DNA of 64,000 bases, taken from contig NZ_CP009747.1 in the NCBI RefSeq assembly GCF_000800255.1, positions 1,736,001 through 1,800,000 of the forward strand. The letters run 5' to 3'. The position numbers and the translations under genes are program-made. A model generated the notes under the pieces. It ran no database searches and was not told the origin of the DNA. It saw only the letters and a list, made by a program, of their open reading frames with translations. This document shows positions 1-9,458 of the stretch, piece by piece. Origin of the DNA: Pseudomonas parafulva. GTDB taxonomy: Bacteria; Pseudomonadota; Gammaproteobacteria; Pseudomonadales; Pseudomonadaceae. Each line of letters opens with the position of its first letter. Within the stretch, counting starts at the first letter, position 1.

Positions 1-425
1 GTTTCGCCGAAGAGCTCGACGGGCGCGGCATCCAATGGGAGGTGCACGCCGATGAGGGGCTGCCGCGCTTCGTGCTCGATCCGCGGCTGACAGCGCGGGC
101 GGTACAGAATCTGGTGCGCAACGCCATGCGCTACTGCGACCGACGCCTGCTGCTGCGCCTGACCCAGGAAGCCGACCGGGCTTGCCTGCTGACGGTGGAG
201 GATGATGGAATCGGCATTCCGCCCGAAGAACGCGAGCGAATTTTCCAGCCGTTCTATCGTCTGGACCGCAGCCGAGACCGCAGTACCGGTGGCTTCGGCC
301 TGGGCTTGGCGATCAGCCGTCGAGCCATCGAGGGGCAGGGCGGAACCCTGACGGCGGCGCAGTCCGCCTTGGGCGGGGCGCAATTCAGGATTCGCCTTCC
401 GGCAGGTGCCCTGCAACCCAGCTGA
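1..425 (+). CDS. sensor histidine kinase, C-terminal part (RstB-like)
   Basis: The reading frame is open from the left edge, so only the last 140 or so residues of a membrane sensor kinase are present. The ATP-binding half is complete: an N-box (NLVRNAMRYC), a G1 box (EDDGIGIPPEE), an F-box region (IFQPFYRLDRSRDRSTGG) and a G2 box (GFGLGLAIS). The run RSRDRSTGGFGLGLAI closely resembles the end of E. coli RstB, so an RstB-type kinase is the best guess. The sensor domain, HAMP and phosphorylated His lie outside the window. The partner regulator would be expected upstream. Gene identity is inferred from the C-terminus only. Confidence 0.85.
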   Translation, partial: FAEELDGRGIQWEVHADEGLPRFVLDPRLTARAVQNLVRNAMRYCDRRLLLRLTQEADRACLLTVEDDGIGIPPEERERIFQPFYRLDRSRDRSTGGFGLGLAISRRAIEGQGGTLTAAQSALGGAQFRIRLPAGALQPS

Positions 426-436
426 ACAGCGCTCGC

Positions 437-459
437 AAAAAAGGGCTGCCAGGCAGCCC
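437..459 (-). terminator. intrinsic terminator of ybiT
   Basis: The palindrome GGGCTGCC-A-GGCAGCCC (443-459) is flanked on its left by six A (437-442). Read on the minus strand this is a GC-rich hairpin followed by a U run. It lies 23 bp past the ybiT stop codon and also just past the stop of the plus-strand kinase, so it may end transcription from both sides. Confidence 0.8.
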
Positions 460-481
460 TTAGTGCATCGTCCGTGAGGAC

Positions 482-2068
<1,587 letters not shown>

Positions 2069-2100
2069 GTGCTTGTCCTGCGGGGGTTCCAGAGGTGTAT

Positions 2101-2475
2101 TTAGGCTATCCCGGCGCTGTCGGGCCATTTTTCGGCCCGTTCGACTCGGGGCGGCAGCTTCTCCAGCTCCCTCCAGTCCGAGGAGGAGCTGATCCATTTC
2201 GCGTAGGTAGAGAGGAACAGCTCTACGCTATGGCCGAGCTGATTGGCGATGAACGCGGGGTTCATCCCAGGCATCAGGCACAGAGTTGCGTAGGCGTGGC
2301 GGGTGTCGTACTGACTGCGTTCACGGATGTTCAGCGCCTTGAGCGCTGATTTGAAGTGGCGGATTGTAACACTTGGCTCGTCGATCCACAGCCCACCTTT
2401 GCCCGGCTGGAGCAGAAAGGGCTTTGCGGGTATGCCGGTTTGAATACCAAACGTCAACATTTCGCCAGCCGCCAA
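2101..2475 (-). pseudogene. tyrosine-type phage integrase, 5'-truncated remnant
   Basis: The product (124 aa) carries only the C-terminal catalytic half of a tyrosine recombinase. The box II region is YDTRHAYAT, followed by a QLGH motif and the nucleophile segment TYAKWI. These match the end of phage integrases that carry a DUF3596-type arm-binding domain. Full-length relatives are about 350-400 aa; the N-terminal DNA-binding part and the box I arginine are missing, and no continuing frame is seen upstream. The remnant sits between the core gene ybiT and a patch of accessory genes (2.5-4.9 kb), which suggests the scar of an old integrated element. No tRNA gene or att repeat was recognised beside it. 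Confidence 0.75.
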
Positions 2476-2490
2476 GCCTGATGTACGGCG

Positions 2491-3258
2491 TTATTCTCCC
2501 TCCCTCGCCGCCGCCATCTGATCGTTGAACCGCCTGAAGAATTCCGTGTAATCCTCGCCGCGCTCGGCGAAGCGCAATGGCTTCACCCGTTCCACCAGAA
2601 TTTCGTCCGCATCCGGTGAGTGCTCGAAGATTGCCATCACCTCGTCGATGAACTCACGCAACGGCATGGCATGGGGATCGTTCGCCTGACGTTGGCCCAT
2701 CAACTCGGTTTGTACGTAGGGCGGAGCGATTTCATGCACGCGCACACAGGTGTCTTTCAATTGATAGCGCAGTGACTGCGTGTAGGAATGAATCGCCGCT
2801 TTGCTGGCGCTGTAGCTGGGCGTGAGGGCTAATGGCAGAAACGCCAGCCCTGAAGACACGGTAATGATCGTCGCGTGAGGTTGTTGCAAAAAGTGCGGCA
2901 GTAGCCAGCCGTCCAGACGCATGGGGCCTAGTAGGTTGGTGGTGATGGTGGCATCCAGTTCGGTGGGGCCTGCTCTGAGTGATTCGCCGCGCATGATGCC
3001 CGCGGCATGCAGCACGCCGTTCAAAGTCGGGTAGTCGCGGATCAACGCCTGTGCCACGCGCTGCAGATCTTCGGCATCGCTGACGTCCAGCACTTTGTAC
3101 TGCAGGCCGGGGTTATCCGCCACCTGCTGACGCAACACCGACTCGCGCCGCCCGGCGATGATCACCTCGTTGCCCAGGGCTGAAAACGCCTTGGCCAATT
3201 CCAGGCCGATACCGCTGCCGCCGCCGGTGACCAGAAGAGTATTACCTGTCGTTTGCAT
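2491..3258 (-). CDS. short-chain dehydrogenase/reductase (DltE-like)
   Basis: A classical SDR of 255 aa. The nucleotide-binding motif is TGGGSGIG near residue 11, the structural motif is HAAG (in place of NNAG), and the active site has Ser before YSASK. The C-terminal part resembles the DltE/COG3967 group of cytosolic oxidoreductases. The substrate cannot be told from sequence. The start is supported by AAGGAA six bases upstream of the ATG. It lies only 15 bp from the integrase fragment and in the same orientation, so it may be cargo of the old element; no neighbour suggests a pathway. Confidence 0.85.
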   Translation of the reverse strand: MQTTGNTLLVTGGGSGIGLELAKAFSALGNEVIIAGRRESVLRQQVADNPGLQYKVLDVSDAEDLQRVAQALIRDYPTLNGVLHAAGIMRGESLRAGPTELDATITTNLLGPMRLDGWLLPHFLQQPHATIITVSSGLAFLPLALTPSYSASKAAIHSYTQSLRYQLKDTCVRVHEIAPPYVQTELMGQRQANDPHAMPLREFIDEVMAIFEHSPDADEILVERVKPLRFAERGEDYTEFFRRFNDQMAAAREGE

Positions 3259-3313
3259 GATCGTTCCTTACTACGGATGTAGTGTGAGGTGAACACGGGG
3301 TGGGCATTGCTGG

Positions 3314-3991
3314 TTATAAGCGATGGGTGAGCGAAAGCGTGGAGATGATGCAAATCGAACCATCGTCAGCCGGCGTCGTTTCAGTTTGATCGACCTGATT
3401 GTAGACGCCGCCATGGAATTCGAAGCGCTGTGAACTCCACGTCTTATCGAATTGAAGAGGACCGCAGGATCCGGAAGCGCCGTTGCATTTCGCAGTCACT
3501 GTTATCTGGCCCTGGGCGGTGGCCTGTAGGGTCACGGTGAACTCGGCACCCAGCGGCACATTTTCCAGCACCGTCATGTTAGTTGGCGTTGCTTGGCTAT
3601 AGGTCCGGCGAAAACCCAGGGTGAGGCTGCCCTTGTTCCAGAACACCTTGACGGGCGGTCCGTCATCACCTCTCACATGCATCTGCGAAACCACCACCTT
3701 GTGTGCAGAGTTGACTTTGGTAAGTCGCATCGTTTGCCGGTTCAGGTGTTCAGTTGCACTCGCCAGCGTCCAATTTGTGGATTCAGACCACTCGCAACGG
3801 GTTCGCCGTGTACTTTTGCTCGACGCGCCTTTTGTGGGTGCCGAGAGCTGAACAGACCCGTCGTCCAGCACCTTGATGATGCTGGGGTATTTCGCGATCG
3901 CCTCCGAGCCTTTCATCTCAAGCGCGACCGGGTTCTTCGCCGATGTCGGTAGGGGTGTAGTGAGGGTGAGGTTATTGATGTTTACAGTCAT
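3314..3991 (-). CDS. polysaccharide lyase family 7 (alginate lyase-like)
   Basis: A 225-aa protein with the conserved pieces of PL7 alginate lyases: an Arg-rich strand TRRTRCEW, a QMH motif equivalent to Q-I/V-H, and FEFHGGVYNQ near the C-terminus corresponding to the usual YFKAGxYNQ. The residues known to act in catalysis in this family (Arg, Gln, His and the Tyr of GxYNQ) appear to be kept. No signal peptide is evident, so the enzyme may be cytosolic or exported another way. The start at 3991 (MTVNINN) has AAGGAAG just upstream; an upstream in-frame start would add 18 unlikely residues. It probably cleaves alginate or a related uronate polymer by beta-elimination. Confidence 0.72.
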   Translation of the reverse strand: MTVNINNLTLTTPLPTSAKNPVALEMKGSEAIAKYPSIIKVLDDGSVQLSAPTKGASSKSTRRTRCEWSESTNWTLASATEHLNRQTMRLTKVNSAHKVVVSQMHVRGDDGPPVKVFWNKGSLTLGFRRTYSQATPTNMTVLENVPLGAEFTVTLQATAQGQITVTAKCNGASGSCGPLQFDKTWSSQRFEFHGGVYNQVDQTETTPADDGSICIISTLSLTHRL

Positions 3992-4054
3992 GTCGCCTTC
4001 CTTGTGCGGCCGGGGTAGTAGGTGACGATTGCACGTCATGTTCAATCAACCGTC

Positions 4055-4387
4055 TCACCCATTCATCTTCGCAGCCAATAGCGCACGTTCCTTGCTCAAT
4101 GACTTGAGTACGCCGGGCTGTCCTCCGACTTTCATGAACAGGAAGTAGCGTTCGTGTTCATCGTGGAGGAGGCGATAGACATTGGCTGACCTTTCAGCAT
4201 TAGGCGGCGTGAGTTTGTCCACGATCAATGTGTAGGCGTCCACTCCGAGGTCGCTCAAGGCGTTCTGCAGCTCAGTATCAACTTTCAAGCGCCACCTCTT
4301 CGAGTTGTATCGATACGCCCAAATCGCAAACGCGATAGCCAGTATTGGCATTACCCCGGAGGCGAAGACCGTCAGAACTTTATCCAT
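4055..4387 (-). CDS. small membrane-anchored protein, function unknown
   Basis: A 110-aa product starting at an ATG preceded by GAAGAGG. The N-terminus forms one hydrophobic segment (about residues 5-24, VFASGVMPILAIAFAIWAY), followed by a basic stretch and a soluble domain rich in charged residues. This suggests a single-pass inner-membrane protein with a cytoplasmic tail. I do not recognise the family. It lies 63 bp upstream of the PL7 gene on the same strand and may be co-transcribed with it. The frame stays open further upstream, but that part is low complexity and has no ribosome-binding site. Confidence 0.55.
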   Translation of the reverse strand: MDKVLTVFASGVMPILAIAFAIWAYRYNSKRWRLKVDTELQNALSDLGVDAYTLIVDKLTPPNAERSANVYRLLHDEHERYFLFMKVGGQPGVLKSLSKERALLAAKMNG

Positions 4388-4607
4388 GAAGCCTCTTCGT
4401 GACGTGGGAAAACCCGTTATCAATACCGGCGGGCGCCCAGAACTGCAAGAGAGGTCTACAGGCACTGCCCGCTGCCTGTCCATCCAGCCTGGATGCAAAG
4501 CCAGTAGCACCGTCAGGCGCGCCATAGTAGGTTGCGCCTTCAACACAACCTGTCCGGTTCGTTGCCTGTATGCCCATGGACCGGGCACTCACCATTGGGG
4601 AGGTCAG

Positions 4608-4865
4608 ATGGACACTGTTCAATCAATCAGTCAGCGAGAAATGGATGCCGCCCTCGTGGCGTTTGCCCGCTTCAAGATCGGCGAGATCAAGCTCTTCGAT
4701 CTGGAGCAGGCCATGAGCTTCGATGCAGGGGACGCGCTGTCCAGAAGCGGGCTGGTGAGGTTCTCGATCAGCAAAATGGCGTCGGGCCGTTATCGCATCA
4801 GCGATGAAGGCGAGAATGCGATCACCCAGGCAGGGCGGGAACGTCTGGAGGCGCTTCGCGGATAA
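4608..4865 (+). CDS. small hypothetical protein
   Basis: An 85-aa product with a good Shine-Dalgarno (GGGGAGG) before the ATG. It is predicted to be helical at the N-terminus and ends with a pattern (SGLVRFSISKMASGRYRIS) that could form a small winged-helix-like fold, but no motif allows a firm call. It is transcribed divergently from the 4055-4387 gene and converges on the HWE kinase with an 8-bp gap between stop codons. Confidence 0.55.
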   Translation: MDTVQSISQREMDAALVAFARFKIGEIKLFDLEQAMSFDAGDALSRSGLVRFSISKMASGRYRISDEGENAITQAGRERLEALRG

Positions 4866-4873
4866 GCGCCGGG

Positions 4874-6007
4874 CTACGGTAGCTGTTCAGGCGAGGCCCC
4901 GGCAAAGCCCAGCCTCGTCGTGAACGGCGCACTGATACTGCAACTGAAACCCTGTGGGTCGTAAGTCAGGCTCGCACTGCCATCGAACGCATTGCGCAGG
5001 CTGCCGTTGATCATCAACGTGCCGTAGCCCTTGTGGGTGGGCGCTGTTACCGGTGGGCCGTTTCCTTCCTGCCAGGTCAGGTCGAAATAGGGGGCGCTCT
5101 CTTCGCCGGTGCGCAGCGACCAAGCGACATTGAGTCTCCCGCCAGGTTCGGAGAATGCGCCGTACTTGGCAGCATTGGTCGACAGCTCATGCAGTACCAG
5201 GGCGATGGAGGACGCAGCCTCCGGTGCCAGGGTGATCGCAGGACCGTTGAAAAGCGTCTGGTGCGTGCAACTGTAGGGCGCCAAGGTGTCCTGCAGCAGT
5301 TCGAGCAAGCCGGTTTGCTGGTGAGTGACGGCCAGCGCGTGGGCTTTTTGCATCATCACCAGGCGTCCCTCGAACGCCTTGCGAAAGTTCGCGGGGTCGG
5401 GGTAATTGCGTGAGGTGAAGACGGCCATGGCGCCGATGGTGGTAAACAGGTTGCGCATGCGGTGGTCGAGCTCCTCGACCAGAATCTTCGCCGCCTCTTG
5501 CGTTCTGCTATAGGCGAACAGGTGCGCGCACAGCTCGGTGGCATGACCAAGCAGCTCACGCTGGTCCCCGCTCAAAGGCACGTCGTGTGGATGGATGACG
5601 GCGATGCTGCCTTGCACCACGCCTTCGTTGCTCAGTGCGGGGAACGACACCAGCGATTGCAGACCATGGGCGTGGAACAGCGCTTTCCATTCGGCAGAAA
5701 ATCGCGAGTCGCAGGCGACGTTCGGTACTTCGACCGGACGTCCTGTCATCACCGCCATGCCGCATGAGCCACGTTTGCCCGTGATCAGATTGCCTACCAA
5801 CTGGGCGCCGAACTGTTCCGGCAACGCTGGAAAAATGGCGTGGCGAAAGGTTTTTCCGGGTTTGTCCAGGACGGTGACGCCTACCGTAGTGCCGGGCATT
5901 TCAGCCTGCAGGGCGTTCACGAAGGCTTCCAGCAATGGAAGCACTGGTCCACCAATGGCCATGACGCCAAGCGCTTTTTGGCGAAATGCATCAATCAGCT
6001 GGAGCAT
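4874..6007 (-). CDS. GAF-domain HWE-family sensor histidine kinase
   Basis: A cytosolic kinase of about 377 aa. The N-terminal two thirds look like a GAF domain (roughly residues 15-190, including GKRGSCGMAV and a conserved SFPALS strand). The phosphoacceptor segment is EELDHRMRNLF, typical of HWE kinases, in which His is followed by Arg-Met/Val-Arg/Lys-Asn. The N-box is LHELSTNAAKYGA, followed by DLTWQEGNGP and GYGT. Such kinases usually respond to light, redox or small ligands through the GAF domain and feed the general stress response or an orphan regulator. No response regulator is adjacent. The start at 6007 is tentative; a TTG start at 6136 would add 43 residues but has no clear ribosome-binding site. 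Confidence 0.85.
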   Translation of the reverse strand: MLQLIDAFRQKALGVMAIGGPVLPLLEAFVNALQAEMPGTTVGVTVLDKPGKTFRHAIFPALPEQFGAQLVGNLITGKRGSCGMAVMTGRPVEVPNVACDSRFSAEWKALFHAHGLQSLVSFPALSNEGVVQGSIAVIHPHDVPLSGDQRELLGHATELCAHLFAYSRTQEAAKILVEELDHRMRNLFTTIGAMAVFTSRNYPDPANFRKAFEGRLVMMQKAHALAVTHQQTGLLELLQDTLAPYSCTHQTLFNGPAITLAPEAASSIALVLHELSTNAAKYGAFSEPGGRLNVAWSLRTGEESAPYFDLTWQEGNGPPVTAPTHKGYGTLMINGSLRNAFDGSASLTYDPQGFSCSISAPFTTRLGFAGASPEQLP

Positions 6008-6373
6008 GGTCAGGTCACTCGAAACGATAAGCTGAACGGCAGCGTCTAGCGTGAGGGCTGGCGGATGCTCGGCGCCCAGGGCAGCGCTGCGCGAGGCACA
6101 TGATGCGTCAAAAGGCTGCACTCGCCAAGCAAACAAACTCTTGGGAAAGGGGCGCGGGTGTCGCGATCAGGTAACTATTGCTGAATGGCGGGCAAAGAAA
6201 AGCCCGCTGGGGAGGGCGGGCGAAGTATTTCACGGATGTGGCTTAATCTTGCCAGCCGCCAGGTGAAAATGTCGTGAAGATAGTGTCGCAAAGATCTGTA
6301 GTTGGAAAAAACTGGATCCACCCGATGACCCCGATTAGTGTGCCAGGTGTCTCATCCCTTCCAGGAGCCATCC
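6008..6373. other. intergenic region between the HWE kinase and ogt
   Basis: About 366 bp between divergent genes, so it should hold both promoters. The only clear structure is the hairpin cluster at 6188-6221. No conserved small gene was recognised. Confidence 0.5.
6202..6221 (-). terminator. terminator-like hairpin in a divergent intergenic region
   Basis: GCCCGC (6202-6207) pairs with GCGGGC (6216-6221); on the minus strand it is followed by TTTTCTTT. A second GCGGGC at 6188-6193 can compete for the same GCCCGC arm, giving two mutually exclusive hairpins. No minus-strand gene ends here, so its role is unclear. Confidence 0.4.
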
Positions 6374-6871
6374 GTGTCCAACGCCTATACCTTGATGCCA
6401 TCACCCGTAGGCACTTTGACACTGGTCGCGCGTGGCGAGTGTCTGGCTGCCGTACTTTGGGAAGAAGAGCGTGAGAACCGGGTGCGGCTCGGTGAGCTAC
6501 ACCGCGAGGACCGCTTGCCGGTGTTGCGTGAAACCGCTCGCCAACTGGGTGAATACTTCGCGGGGCAGCGTGAGCGCTTCGAACTTCCATTGGATTTTGC
6601 CGGCACCGACTTCCAGCGCCAAGTCTGGGCGGCGTTGCTGACCATCCCCTTCGGGCAGACCCGCAGCTACAGCGATATCGCCCGTCAGATCGGCAATCCC
6701 TCGGCGGTGCGGGCGGTCGGGGCGGCCAATGGTCGCAATCCCATCTCGATCATCGCGCCATGTCACCGGGTGATCGGCGCGTCGGGCAGCCTGACGGGCT
6801 TTGCCGGTGGGCTGGCGGCCAAGCACTTCCTGCTGGCGCTCGAGGGACGCCAGAGCTTATCTCTGTTCTGA
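6374..6871 (+). CDS. ogt: methylated-DNA--[protein]-cysteine S-methyltransferase
   Basis: DNA repair protein that takes the methyl group from O6-methylguanine onto its own cysteine in a one-time reaction. The active site PCHRV is present, preceded by GAANGRNPISIIA, the recognition-helix region SAVRAVG is present, and the N-terminal alpha/beta domain is typical. The length (165 aa) fits Ogt-type enzymes. The start chosen is GTG at 6374, seven bases after AGGAG; an upstream start at 6338 lacks a ribosome site. The gene stands alone. Confidence 0.92.
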   Translation: MSNAYTLMPSPVGTLTLVARGECLAAVLWEEERENRVRLGELHREDRLPVLRETARQLGEYFAGQRERFELPLDFAGTDFQRQVWAALLTIPFGQTRSYSDIARQIGNPSAVRAVGAANGRNPISIIAPCHRVIGASGSLTGFAGGLAAKHFLLALEGRQSLSLF

Positions 6872-6875
6872 GTGC

Positions 6876-7121
6876 TCAGCGGCTGAACGCCCATGCCAAG
6901 ACACAGGCCACGAGGCTGACCAACGTTCCCGCAAGCATTGTGTAGTGGCGGTGAGACTGGCGAGCATGCGCCTCGACGTTGCGCAGGTATTCGCCCGGGG
7001 TCGGAGCGTCAGGCCGATGACGCAGACCTTCGGCGATGTCGGCCAGCCTGCCGTGAATCAGCAAACCGACCAGGTAATAGCAAATGGCATAGCTGGCGAT
7101 GATCAGCAGCAGGTATTTCAC
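6876..7121 (-). CDS. small two-TM membrane protein
   Basis: An 81-aa product with two hydrophobic segments, one at the N-terminus (KYLLLIIASYAICYYLVGLL) and one at the C-terminus (TMLAGTLVSLVACVLAWAF). They are joined by a polar, His/Arg-rich loop. The start is taken as GTG at 7121 after AAGGACG; an upstream ATG at 7163 is possible. Function unknown. It converges with ogt (4-bp gap) and is divergent from the phosphatase gene. Confidence 0.6.
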   Translation of the reverse strand: MKYLLLIIASYAICYYLVGLLIHGRLADIAEGLRHRPDAPTPGEYLRNVEAHARQSHRHYTMLAGTLVSLVACVLAWAFSR

Positions 7122-7294
7122 GCGGATCCGTCCTTGGTCGAGACAAGTGTCAAAGATAACCACGTGCGCAGACTTTTACCCAGTGAAACTGAGATTTCCA
7201 CGTTCATCGCGTGACCCAACCTTATGCCATGCTATCCGCCACAGCCTAAGCAGTACCCTACGAATGCGGGCGGTCTGTCGAGAGGTTATAGAGA

Positions 7295-7984
7295 ATGCTG
7301 CGCTTTAAGAGCATGACGGCCAACACCGCAGGCCGCGACATGGCGGTAGGTGATATCCATGGTCATTTCCAGCGCCTGCAAGCGGCGCTGGAGCTCATCG
7401 CCTTCGATCCCTCGGTGGACCGACTCTTCAGCGTCGGCGATCTGGTGGATCGCGGTCCTGCCAGCGCGGATGTTCTGCATTGGCTGGCGCAGCCCTGGTT
7501 TCATGCAGTGCAAGGCAATCACGAAGCGTTGGCAATCACGCACGTGCGCGGTGGTCAACTCGATCTGGACATGTACCGTGCGGCGGGTGGCAGCTGGTTT
7601 CTGGACTTGGCGCCGAGCGAGCAGTTGGATTTGGTCGAACATTTCGAAGCGCTGCCCATCGCTATGCAAATACCCACGCCGCTGGGCCTGATTGGGTTGT
7701 TGCACGCGGACAGCCCGTTTCCGGACTGGCAGCAACTGCGCGCCGGCCTGGAGGTCGGCGATCAGAATGTGCAGGAGGTCTGCCAATGGTCCCGGCGGCG
7801 CCTGAAAACGCATGATGCCAGGCCGGTGGAAGGTCTGCGCGCGCTGCTGGTCGGTCATACCCCGGTGCCCGAGCACAGGGTCCTGGGTAATGTCTGGCAC
7901 TTGGATACGGGAGGGTGGAGCAATGGTTTCTTCAGCCTTCTGGACATCACGACCCTGAAGATCGCCACGCCCACATTCCGCTGA
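7295..7984 (+). CDS. PP1-type serine/threonine protein phosphatase (metallophosphoesterase)
   Basis: A 229-aa member of the bacterial PP1/lambda-phosphatase group. All metal-binding motifs are present in order: GDIHGH (about residue 19), GDLVDRG (about 48), GNHE (about 74) and GHTP (about 192). The family uses a di-metal centre (usually Mn) to dephosphorylate Ser/Thr, Tyr or His; PrpA/PphB of enterobacteria are the closest well-known relatives. An in-frame ATG six codons downstream could be the true start. No kinase is adjacent. Confidence 0.85.
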   Translation: MLRFKSMTANTAGRDMAVGDIHGHFQRLQAALELIAFDPSVDRLFSVGDLVDRGPASADVLHWLAQPWFHAVQGNHEALAITHVRGGQLDLDMYRAAGGSWFLDLAPSEQLDLVEHFEALPIAMQIPTPLGLIGLLHADSPFPDWQQLRAGLEVGDQNVQEVCQWSRRRLKTHDARPVEGLRALLVGHTPVPEHRVLGNVWHLDTGGWSNGFFSLLDITTLKIATPTFR

Positions 7985-8144
7985 TTCCCCTGCGCTGACG
8001 CACTCTGCAACCTCGACCCATCTCCCGTTAATCCGTACGCCTGCCGCGCCTGGCAGCGCGTCCACAAACCCTCACATTCGATAACCCGTGATTATTGAAT
8101 GTATTCGTATCAGGAATTGAGGTGGAATAATTTTGATTTCTAGT

Positions 8145-8182
8145 ATGTAATTACATGGTACGTAATACATTACGAAATCGTA
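8145..8182. promoter_or_regulatory. array of palindromes upstream of the kfrA-like gene (probable operator)
   Basis: Three palindromes lie end to end: ATGTAATTACAT (8145-8156, perfect), CGTAAT-AC-ATTACG (8161-8174) and TACGA-AA-TCGTA (8171-8182). They end 9 bp before the ATG. A possible promoter is TTGAGG (8117-8122) with TAGTAT (8141-8146), whose -10 box runs into the first palindrome. Autorepression by the KfrA-like product is the simplest reading, because plasmid KfrA proteins bind palindromes at their own promoter. Confidence 0.6.
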
Positions 8183-8191
8183 GGAGTCATC

Positions 8192-9196
8192 ATGGCCCGT
8201 GGAGGCATCAATAAGGCGGTGGTGCAGCGGGCGCGTCAGGCTCTCATCGCCAGGGGCGAGCATCCCAGCATTGATGCCGTCCGTATCGAGCTCGGCAATA
8301 CCGGGTCGAAGACCACCATTCATCGTTATTTGAAAGAGCTGGATGCGCAGTTGCCCGTGCAAAGTGCCCCGGCGCTGGGTGAGACGTTGGGCCGCTATGT
8401 GCAGCAGCTTGCAGACCAACTCAATGAGGAAGCCGAGGCCCGCGTTGCCCTGGCTCAAGCTGCGTTCGATGCCCAGATCGAACAGATGCGGACACAACTG
8501 AGTTTGGCCGAGCAAGCGCTTGTAGCCGCCGATCAGCAACAGCAGATCCAGGCCAGCGCGTTGCAGAGTCAATCCGAGCGACTCGAGACGACCCTGGCCA
8601 GCCTTCAGAGCGAGCAACTGCGCAGCGCTAGCCTCAACCAGTCTTTGGGCGAGCTCCAGGTGCGCCTGGACGACAAGATCGAACAGATTCGGTCACTCGA
8701 AGACAAGCACCGCAATGCCCGCGATGCCTTGGAGCATTACCGCAGCGCCAGCCGTGAGCAGCGCGAGCTGGATCAACGTCGCCATGAGGCGCAGGTGCAA
8801 CAATTGCAGGTGGAATTGCGCCAGATGCAGCAGGGGATGGTGGTACGCCAGGAAGAACTGACCCGGCTGCACCGCGACAATGAGCGGTTGTCAGTCGAGA
8901 ATCGACAGCAACAAGCGCAGCGCAAGCAGCTCGATGAACAACTGGAGCAGCGCGACGCCCAGGTCCAGGGACTGCGCTCGATCCTGGCTCAGGCCCAGGG
9001 CGCCAGCGAAGAGTTGCGCCGGCAGTGGGATAATGATCGTCAGGCCTTGGAAAGCCAGCGTGAGTTGACTCTTGAGCAGGCACGCCTGGTAGAACGGCTG
9101 CAAGATCGGCTGACGCTCAGCGAAGCTCGATCTGCGCAGCTCGCCCTGGCCGCCGAGGAGCGTGAGAAGCAGATAAATCAAACTTCCCCGCCGTGA
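8192..9196 (+). CDS. KfrA-like DNA-binding coiled-coil protein
   Basis: A 334-aa protein with a plasmid KfrA-type N-terminal DNA-binding domain (about residues 1-60, including GNTGSKTTIHRYLKEL). It is followed by an almost uninterrupted Gln/Glu/Arg/Leu-rich coiled coil from about residue 75 to 325. Plasmid KfrA proteins are autorepressors and segregation accessory factors that self-associate through the coiled coil. Here the gene appears chromosomal, with no parA/parB or replication gene nearby. The ATG has TAGGAG eight bases upstream. The palindrome array immediately before the gene supports autoregulation. Confidence 0.82.
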   Translation: MARGGINKAVVQRARQALIARGEHPSIDAVRIELGNTGSKTTIHRYLKELDAQLPVQSAPALGETLGRYVQQLADQLNEEAEARVALAQAAFDAQIEQMRTQLSLAEQALVAADQQQQIQASALQSQSERLETTLASLQSEQLRSASLNQSLGELQVRLDDKIEQIRSLEDKHRNARDALEHYRSASREQRELDQRRHEAQVQQLQVELRQMQQGMVVRQEELTRLHRDNERLSVENRQQQAQRKQLDEQLEQRDAQVQGLRSILAQAQGASEELRRQWDNDRQALESQRELTLEQARLVERLQDRLTLSEARSAQLALAAEEREKQINQTSPP

Positions 9197-9233
9197 CAGG
9201 CTCTTTCATAGACACGTTCGAGGAGAGTAGAAG

Positions 9234-9410
9234 ATGAGTACACACAAAACTCCTTCACATCACAATGAAGGGCCGCATTCTTCGGAAGAGAGTTCTGGGG
9301 AAAAAGATCTTGGATTCGATCCGGATTCGCCGGATCTGGAAGATCCTCAGGTAGACCCGCAAGGTCCGGCCATTGCGCCCAAGGATCACGAAAAGAAAGA
9401 CCACCACTGA
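9234..9410 (+). CDS. small acidic hydrophilic protein
   Basis: A 58-aa open frame with a strong ribosome site (GAGGAG) before the ATG. It is rich in His, Asp, Glu, Ser, Pro and Gly, with a central DPDSPDLEDP-like segment and a charged C-terminal tail (KDHEKKDHH). It has no hydrophobic segment and is probably disordered. Similar short proteins are common in Pseudomonas, but no function is known to me. It starts 37 bp after the kfrA-like stop and may be co-transcribed. Confidence 0.6.
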   Translation: MSTHKTPSHHNEGPHSSEESSGEKDLGFDPDSPDLEDPQVDPQGPAIAPKDHEKKDHH

Positions 9411-9416
9411 CGCGAC

Positions 9417-9451
9417 GAGCCTCGGCGCTGCGCAGGCAGCCACCGAGGCTC
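9417..9451. terminator. hairpin between convergent genes
   Basis: GAGCCTCGG (9417-9425) and CCGAGGCTC (9443-9451) form a perfect 9-bp stem between the stop of the small acidic protein and the stop of the minus-strand gene at 9459. A U tract is weak on both strands, so termination is probable but not certain. Confidence 0.5.
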
Positions 9452-9458
9452 TAGGCCT

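Noticed and set aside
2069..2197. N-terminal extension of ybiT by 43 codons
   Set aside because: The extension is unlike any YbiT N-terminus, overlaps the integrase remnant, and the TTG at 2068 gives the family's usual start.
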